Origin: Pisolithus tinctorius | Taxonomy: Eukaryota; Basidiomycota; Agaricomycetes; Boletales; Pisolithaceae | Reading direction: 5' to 3' | Length of the DNA stretch: 64,000 nt | Assembly (NCBI GenBank): GCA_024663395.1 | Contig: JANFAH010000050.1 | Coordinates: 310,001-374,000, forward strand | Part shown: positions 57,950-64,000 of the stretch, one piece after another | Position numbering within the stretch: position 1 is the first letter of the stretch | How the letters are laid out: each line of letters opens with the position of its first letter | The notes under the pieces: generated by a model | Seen by the model: only the letters and a program-made list of their open reading frames with translations | Databases searched by the model: none | What the model was told of the DNA's origin: nothing | Made by a program: the position numbers and the translations under genes

Positions 57950-60545
57950 GTGCGTCGACCAAAGTCACATCGTGTTCTTCAAGATCGGGATATCGGAGAA
58001 GATTCGGCAGTGCAGATCTCAGTAATGATACCTGAACTCCACAAGATCCGGTATTCGTCTGGACGAGGTCACGCATAGGGCAAGGGGTGGCGGAAACGTG
58101 TTGCAGCAAGACCTGGTGACGCTATTGACAATACCTACGACCATCCAATCCCAGAAATTTGTCTACCGCATGCACCAAATGCCCTCTACCCCACACTCGC
58201 CGATACCCTCAATCCTTCCCCTCTCACCAGGATCTGAATTTGGATCTGCCCACAAAACCAAGTCCTTATGCGATGATCTAGCACATCTGGGTCGCACCCC
58301 TGTCTCACGTGCACGGTAAGATGTAATACAACAGCAATATCGTCACCAGCAAACATCCCATCCATCGAATCGTGCGGCGCCTGAATCGTCGATACGCCGC
58401 CTCGTAGGAATACGTAGGAATTCATTCAAAGCCCTCGAAGTTGGAGGTCTGGAAAGATCCTCACATTGGTTCAGCTGCGCCTGAGGCTGTTCGTCGCGTC
58501 ATTGTGATTGGCGGCGGTGAGCTGGGCACTGCGGATAGTTTATCGCATCAAACAAGACAGGTTTGCCCATGTCATATTGTCCAATGGTAAGTTCTTGAAT
58601 CACTACGACCGATGTGGGAATTTACCGACATGGTGCGTATCCAGCTGGTGTATTCTACATCGCAGGCTGGCAGGGGTGACCAGGCACATTCACACTCACA
58701 CTTCAAGTTGCATTTCGTAGGGAGGCTTTGGCAAGGACAGTGATCCTATTAGCATTGATTGGTCACCCGCTAACATCGTTGTTTGTTTCTGCTTGTGCCA
58801 GTGTTGAAAGCTACGACGATATAGCAAGCAATTCACCAGACGTTCATCCCGCGCAATCCCGCGTCTTTCTGAGGGTAAAACACAAGTAACGGGATATGCA
58901 TTTCCATTCGCAACCCACAGACACGGTGTAATTCGACATGTACGCGATCATCCCTCTTTATCATCTGCTACTTCTCACCCCACTCTAGGCTCACCTTCGA
59001 CGGACGATCCAGTAACTCTCACGAAAGATATTCAAATGCCATGCTGTGGTAATAATTCAGGTTGCAGATCTGCAGAGTTCGTTCGTGTGACTATGCGACG
59101 AGGTCTCGACTAGGCCAAGGATTGCTCCGTTCATTCCTACGTCTGCGGAGTTCGTCCTGCTCCGAAAGGCCGGTGCGTTTGCCAGGAGTACATGAAATTC
59201 ATTGCTGCTTGGTGCTGTCCATCGATCGTGACCTAGGGGAGACGTGTGTTTGTGTGTAGTAGGTGATGATGATGGTTGATGAAGGTGGGCGGGAAGAGCG
59301 GGCCACTGGCATGCAGAATATATAGGGACAGTGGGAGCCTAACGTCTGGTTTCGGGGAGTGTACTCCGTGTGAGCTTCCTTTTGGCTGTTGGTCGTTGAG
59401 TTTCAATTCCTGTTCAAAATGCTAGTTATCGTACATTTACAGTCTACAGCATTGGTGGGTTGTCCCTCCGAGACGACTGACGCTCTGCATTTGTAAATAA
59501 GGGCAACTCGGAGGCTGACGTCCGATTCCGAAAGCTCTTCCTGTCTGACACCGCGATGAGGTCGACTCGCCAAATATATGTATACAACAAACGGCGACTA
59601 CTAGGGCTCTCCCTTGTTACCCTTGCTCTCGAAGGCTAGTCGTGAGCTGCTCCCGAGGCTGACAAGGTGGATAGGATTCACAACGAAATGGTAACGAAAC
59701 AAACACATCCAACCCCATCGGTTCGTCAAATCCAACGCTCCAACCTTCGTCCTCTCCACCGATTTCATGCCTCGACTTCAAATGCACCTTCTTTCGAAGA
59801 CACCCACCTTCGGCGGGGAGCTCTGGTTACAGACGTATCATCAGGCTTAATTCATGTATTGTTCAGAATCTTCGAACACGTACTATGCAACCACTAAATC
59901 CCCATCTCCCCAACATTGGGTGACACCTGACATCCATAAAGCAACGCGAACATGATTGCAAGTGACAGGGCAAAGTGCATCCTCCAAAGCAGACGCTATA
60001 ATCGCAACTCCTGATCAAAGATATTAGCTTCTGCACTCCGTGAGTCACATACACGGGGACGCCAACCGTACCTCTTGCACCGCCAGTTGCGACCTCAGTG
60101 ATCTATACTGTCCGCATTCACCCGTTGCTGGAGGAACCATCTCCGCACGAACCAAGAAGAGAGACCGGGGAGGTCTAATCGGTGTCGCTCACCCTCATGG
60201 GATATCCTGAAGCGATGTCGAAATTTGGCCAGTTAATTAGAAACTATAGCTGTGGATAACAAGACTCATTAGCTCCAGCAATCCCTCGACTCTCAGCTGG
60301 CATTTCAACTTACTTCCCTTGTAATTATTTCCGCATCCAAGGTAATGTATCCTTCGGAATCCCAGGTATATATGATCGTTGTCCTAGAGGACCTTGTACA
60401 AGCGAGGAGCCTTCGGAGCTGTGTGGAACACTAGGAGAAGCGGAAGGGGACCACAGAAATAGATGGAGGCGAGTGAACGAGGTAATCGGAGAAGATCGTG
60501 GGTGACACAAAAGTAAATATGATCTATCAGGTGTGGGGAGAAGGC
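57950..60545. other. CpG-normal region without a confident gene
   Basis: Coding-like scraps only. On minus near 58010-57900: LPNLLRYPDLEEHDVTLVDA. On plus near 58120-58215: DNTYDHPIPEICLPHAPNAL. On plus near 58470-58560: PEAVRRVIVIGGGELGTA, a glycine-rich nucleotide-binding-like turn. None joins into a recognisable protein. They may be exons of decayed or unresolved genes. 59260-59800 and 60000-60540 show nothing I can name. Confidence 0.35.
59820..60005. repeat. Flanking repeat, copy 2
   Basis: Direct copy of 53240-53430 (GGCTTAATTCATGTATTGTT, TTCGAACACGTACTATGCAA, CCCCATCTCCCCAACATT). No HET gene lies beside this copy, so it may mark a lost or truncated duplicate. Confidence 0.6.
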
Positions 60546-61679
60546 TGCAAGTCACTGAGCATAGTTAGGCACATGGAGGGGAGTCACATGATCTGTGGCT
60601 GGGCAGATGCACATGGAGGGGGTCATGTGACCAGCCCACTAACAAAGTTATGAGTATCTCAGTGTATGAAGTAGTCACTATATTAGTACCTAATGAAGTT
60701 ATGAGTATCTACACTATGTCAGTACCAAGTAAATGAATGTATGTGTAGGTATGCTCACCTCAGTGTATGAAGTAGTCACTGAGGTGGAAAAGAATGGTGC
60801 AGAAAATTTATAGTACCATAATTAGTAAGCATGGTGACATTGGAATTTAATTCTGAGGGTCAGGGAGAAACTCCAAGCCCTCTGGGTGAAACCCTGAGAG
60901 GCTACCATAATTCTGGAATGCATTCTCAACACTCCCCCTCAATTGGAATGAAGTCTGAGTGCAAATGCAAAGTGTTTTGCCTTGATGCTAGGTAAAGGTT
61001 TGGTAAGGGTATTGGCAACCATGTCATCAGTAGGACAATAAATTAAATGAAAGGAATGATTTTCCACAGTGAAACAAATGAAATGGTATTGTATATTGAT
61101 GTGCTTGGTGCAAGCATGGTAGCTGCCATCCTTGGTGAGTGCAATGGCAGATTGGCTGTTGGAATACAGCAGGATAGGATGTTTGAGTGGTCAGAAAACT
61201 TCCCCAATGAGTCATTGAAGCCACAAGCCCTCTTTGGCTGCATGAGTTGCTGTGACATACTCTGCTTCAGCAGTTGAGAGTGTTACAAGTTCTTGTTTCC
61301 ATGAAGCCCAACTGATAGCTGCTCCATCCAGTAGATAAGTGTATCCATTTATAGCACATTGATGCTCCTGCAAAGCTCCATCTGCATCAGTGTAGCCCTC
61401 AAGGCCTTGTTCTGTATTTCTGAACATCAAAGTAAGCACTTTTGTGCCTGCAATATACCTGTAGATTTATTTTACAGCTTCCCAGTGAGTCATGTTGGGT
61501 GTGTTATTGAACTGCATGACTGTGGGGACAGTGAATGTGATGTCTGGGTGCATTCCAACAGCAAGGTACATGAGGGAGCCTACAGCAGCATGGTAGGGCA
61601 CATTTTTCATGCATGCAGCTTCTTCGGCTGGCTGCAGAATTTCTCCATGAGAGAGTTTTATTCTGGGGTCCATCAGTGA
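60546..61679 (-). mobile_element. Ty1/copia retrotransposon 3' fragment
   Basis: Minus-strand coding blocks run from 61673: MDPRIKLSHGEILQP, NVPYHAAVGSLMYLAVGMHP, DITFTVPTVMQF (end of reverse transcriptase), then EGYTDADGA, INGYTYLLDGAAISWAS, LVTLSTAEAEYVTATHAAKE (RNase H). The tail is LIYCPTDDMVANTLTKPLPS (about 61030-60970). Order is that of copia pol. After the stop, GAGGGGGAG (complement 60932-60940) is the polypurine tract and the LTR begins TGTTGAGAATGC at 60931, reading leftward to about 60546. Everything upstream of late RT is missing and the break at about 61679 meets another LTR fragment. Frame changes and CpG loss show decay. Confidence 0.8.
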
Positions 61680-62000
61680 AGAAGTTTGTGGGGTTGCAGA
61701 GGGAAACCCAGAGAGGAATCTGTAGGGAACCTCAGTAGTCTGTCAAGCTACTGAGGGACTAGGTAAATCTTACTAGTGTATGGGTGCGCTCTAACAGCTT
61801 ATGTAAGCGACACGATCACGTGCCTAAGTCCAAGTAAGGACAGGGGTCATTTCACTCCAACACTCCCCCTGAAATGGCACAGGGTAAAACTAAAAGGTAA
61901 AACATAACCCAAAGTATCAGAAATGAAATATACCAAATGTATAATCAAATGTGCAACGAAATATGCAAATTTTGGGTGTGTGGCTTAACTTGTGTGCATG
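61680..62000 (-). mobile_element. Second copia-type LTR fragment
   Basis: At 61861-61870 the junction AACACTCCCCCTGAAATGG repeats the polypurine-tract/LTR border seen at 60931. On the minus strand the LTR would start TGTTGGAGTGAAATGACCCC at 61862 and run left to about 61680. Its 61780-61830 part keeps several CpGs. Sequence to the right (to about 62000) would be the internal 3' end, without readable protein. Confidence 0.5.
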
Positions 62001-62170
62001 CAATGTTGGCATGTCATCTGATTATGTAATTGTGCTGCATATGGTCATGTGTCATCTTGTTGCATCTTCCAGCCACTTCACAAGCCTTGTGAGTGCACTT
62101 GCTTGCTCACATATATTAGGGCCACTCAAAGTTAGATGTGGAAGAAACATGTGAGCAAACTCAAGTGCAG
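62001..62170. other. No gene seen
   Basis: CpG-poor spacer between the LTR fragment and the repeats upstream of the Harbinger gene. Confidence 0.35.
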
Positions 62171-62174
62171 TTGA

Positions 62175-62320
62175 GTTGTGAGTTTGTGGGCGAATATTAA
62201 AGCTCCGACTTGAGATTCAAACTCCACAGAAAAAGCATGTGACCCAGAAACAGTAGATGTGTAGATAATGCTATTGACGCTCCGATTTAAAATTCAAACT
62301 CCGCTGAAAAGCGTGCATGC
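62175..62320. repeat. Short direct repeats upstream of Harbinger gene
   Basis: GCTCCGACTTGAGATTCAAACTCC- and GCTCCGATTTAAAATTCAAA-type copies lie about 75 bp apart, each followed by a GAAAAAGCATG or GAAAAGCGTGCATG tail. They may be sub-terminal repeats of the element. Confidence 0.45.
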
Positions 62321-62363
62321 TTATCAATAGAGATCTAGCAAGTGATAACCACCTACCAACACC

Positions 62364-63934
62364 ATGCCTACAGTTACTGAGCACCAGGAACTCCTAGCCA
62401 TCCTTCAACAAGCCAGGGAACACTTTGGTCTGCTACAGTACTTAGATATACTACATGTAGCACTGCAGGAGGCTGAAGCTACTGACTCTGATGACTCAAG
62501 TGAAGGCCTACCCCAATCTGACAACACCATGACAACCCAATCTTCTGTTCCCTCTTCCCCATCTTCTGGTGCTGCAACTTCTGACACCTCATCCTCATCC
62601 TCTGGCTTGATGGAGCAGTTGTTATTCAGTACTGCTGCTTTCTCTGGCTTCCAGGATGCTATTGCTGCACTCCAGGATGAAGTTGAAAAAACATGTGTTC
62701 TCAACAATTGACCAAGGCCAAGCCACTCTCCCCAGCTCCACCTCCTTGATGAGTGGAAAATTGACCACCCTTGCCTCTTTCAGCACAAACTCAGAGTCCC
62801 TCCAGCTGTTTTGTCTGCTATAGTGGACAAGATTGAGACCCACCCTATCTTCCACAACAACTCCAATAACCCCCAGCTCCCTGTCCCCATACAATTAGCA
62901 ATTTTCCTTAATGCTGCTGGGCATTATGGAAATGCTGCCACCTCCCAGGATATGGCAGAGTGGGCTGGTGTATCTGTTGGGACTGTCCACAACTGCTACA
63001 AAAGGGTGATGGTTGCCATTCTGCACCATCATGATGAGGTGATTCACTTTAACCCTGAGGAACCACAGGACAGGAGGGAAAAGGACAGGGCAAAGAGGTA
63101 TGTGGAGGAGAGAACATGTCCTCAGTGGAAGGGGGGATTTTTGTGTGTGGATGGAACACCCTTCAATCTATTTCAGAAGCCTGGGTTGCATGGGGAGGGA
63201 TTTTTTGACAGGAAATCCAATTATTCACTTTCCAACCAGGTGAGCACTCACAATTTGGTGATTACATGTATTCACTCACCTGCATTTAAGATCATCATCT
63301 TCCCCCACAATCTTCACATTGTGGATTATGTCATTGGTGTTCCTGGTAGCCTCCATGATGCCAGTGCCTTCCAACACACTCAATGTGCCTGGTCACCTGA
63401 AAGGTTTTTTGGTGAGAATGAATGGCTCTGGGCTGACTCTGCATATGGATGCCAGAAGTGGTGTATTGTTCCATTCAAAAGACCTGCTTCAGGTCAGTTG
63501 ACTAGGGTGCAGAAGACATTCAATTATCATCTGTCTAAAGTATGTAACAGCTCTTTTTACATGTTTAGTCCATACTCATCTGTCATGGCAAGATATGTGT
63601 TTGATCTGAACATCTTTATGGTTCCCTTAAAGGGCACTTCCAATCCCTGTGAGAGCTTTGAATCCAAATACAGACTCCAGAAGACTTGGAGTATTGTAAT
63701 GCATGGGTGTGAAGTTGTCTGGTTCTCCATAACATGATCATAGAAATTGAGGAGGACCTTGGTTTGGCATCATCAGCTGAAGAGTTTGCTGAGGCATTTC
63801 CTCCCTCTGATGAGGATGAGGAAGGTGAGGATGCAGGTGAGGATGCAGGTGGTCAGGGAAACTACATTGGATCAGAGGGGCAAATATTTAGGGATGCACT
63901 TCTTATCAAGTTACTCCAGCACTTAGAGGTGTAA
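62364..63934 (+). pseudogene. PIF/Harbinger DDE transposase, four TGA at Arg positions
   Basis: Starts MPTVTEHQELLAILQQARE, with a Ser-rich linker. A stop lies at about 62709, beyond which the same frame gives LHLLDEWKIDHPCLFQHKLR. Then IQLAIFLNAAGHYGNAATSQ, WAGVSVGTVHNCYKRV (helix-turn-helix), GGFLCVDGTPFNLFQKPGLH (first Asp), FFDRKSNYSLSNQ, intron at about 63240-63294, FPHNLHIVDYVIGVPGSLHD, WLWADSAYGCQKW (Asp) and KTFNYHLSKV. After a second intron SEHLYGSLKGHFQSL has the catalytic Glu. It ends CLVLHNMIIEIEED and an acidic tail to 63934. TGA codons at 63602, 63650, 63659 and 63710 stand at expected Arg positions (before SEH; in L-R-E-L-R; before SC). Element ends were not found; the right end may lie outside the window. 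Confidence 0.82.
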
Positions 63935-64000
63935 CACATTCTTGAGTATGTAAATATATTTTGTTTTTACTTTACTTTGTTCTGAGCAAGTATGACACAG

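Noticed and set aside
58440..58640. Rossmann-like VIVIGGGELG as a dehydrogenase or synthase gene
   Set aside because: Only about 20 residues are convincing; flanking frames do not join into any family I recognise.
18466..62310. AATTCAAACTCC words at 18466, 18656, 62220 and 62300 as ends of one element family
   Set aside because: The shared word is too short and the surroundings do not align.

Overview
The window is nuclear DNA of a basidiomycete, very probably an Agaricomycete. Introns are short (mostly about 44-68 bp, GT...AG, some with a visible CTAAC-type branch site). The gene families point the same way: KDZ transposase with a CxC2 cysteine cluster, TET/JBP-type 2OG-Fe(II) dioxygenase, alpha-type kinase, and a WD40-TPR-HET gene. 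A Boletales-like fungus is a guess from family recall only. No rRNA, tRNA or CRISPR was seen.

Layout. 1-5.5 kb: three lineage-specific hypothetical genes, CpG-containing. The third carries two in-frame TGA codons. 5.8-7.0 kb: a CCGG-rich degenerate minisatellite. 7.6-34.4 kb: strongly CpG-depleted repeat territory. It holds a decayed gene (7.9-9.0), a Tc1/mariner-like fold-back element (11.3-12.9), minisatellites (15.7-18.8), a 1.2-kb fold-back (19.0-20.2), an alpha-kinase relic (20.3-21.8), a 4-kb palindrome (21.9-25.9), a Helitron helicase relic with an 82-bp satellite (26.9-27.7), and a decayed KDZ transposase (27.8-31.3) divergent from an accessory gene (31.8-34.3) related to the gene at position 1. 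34.45-45.64 kb: three insertions of one LTR family, each with a perfect 5-bp target duplication. One is a 7.65-kb non-coding (LARD-like) element containing a nested inverted solo LTR. It has split a TET/JBP dioxygenase gene whose halves lie at 37.77-37.99 and 45.65-46.8. 47.0-53.2 kb: a MITE, a second fold-back element of the first family, and a hAT element with an 8-bp target duplication. 53.2-60.5 kb: a CpG-normal island with an apparently intact WD40-TPR-HET gene (minus strand, about ten introns). 60.5-64 kb: copia fragments and a PIF/Harbinger transposase.

How the parts relate. KDZ transposase, its divergent accessory gene and a TET/JBP dioxygenase lie together, an association already described for basidiomycete KDZ elements. 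Here the dioxygenase family thought to oxidise 5-methylcytosine sits in DNA that itself shows heavy CpG-to-TpG/CpA decay. Many inactivating stops are TGA exactly where an arginine CGA is expected, in several unrelated families. The LTR element has an 11-nt match between its presumed transcript start and the sequence beside its 5' LTR, suggesting Tf1-type self-primed reverse transcription. The HET gene is the best candidate for a working cellular gene and probably acts in non-self recognition or cell death.
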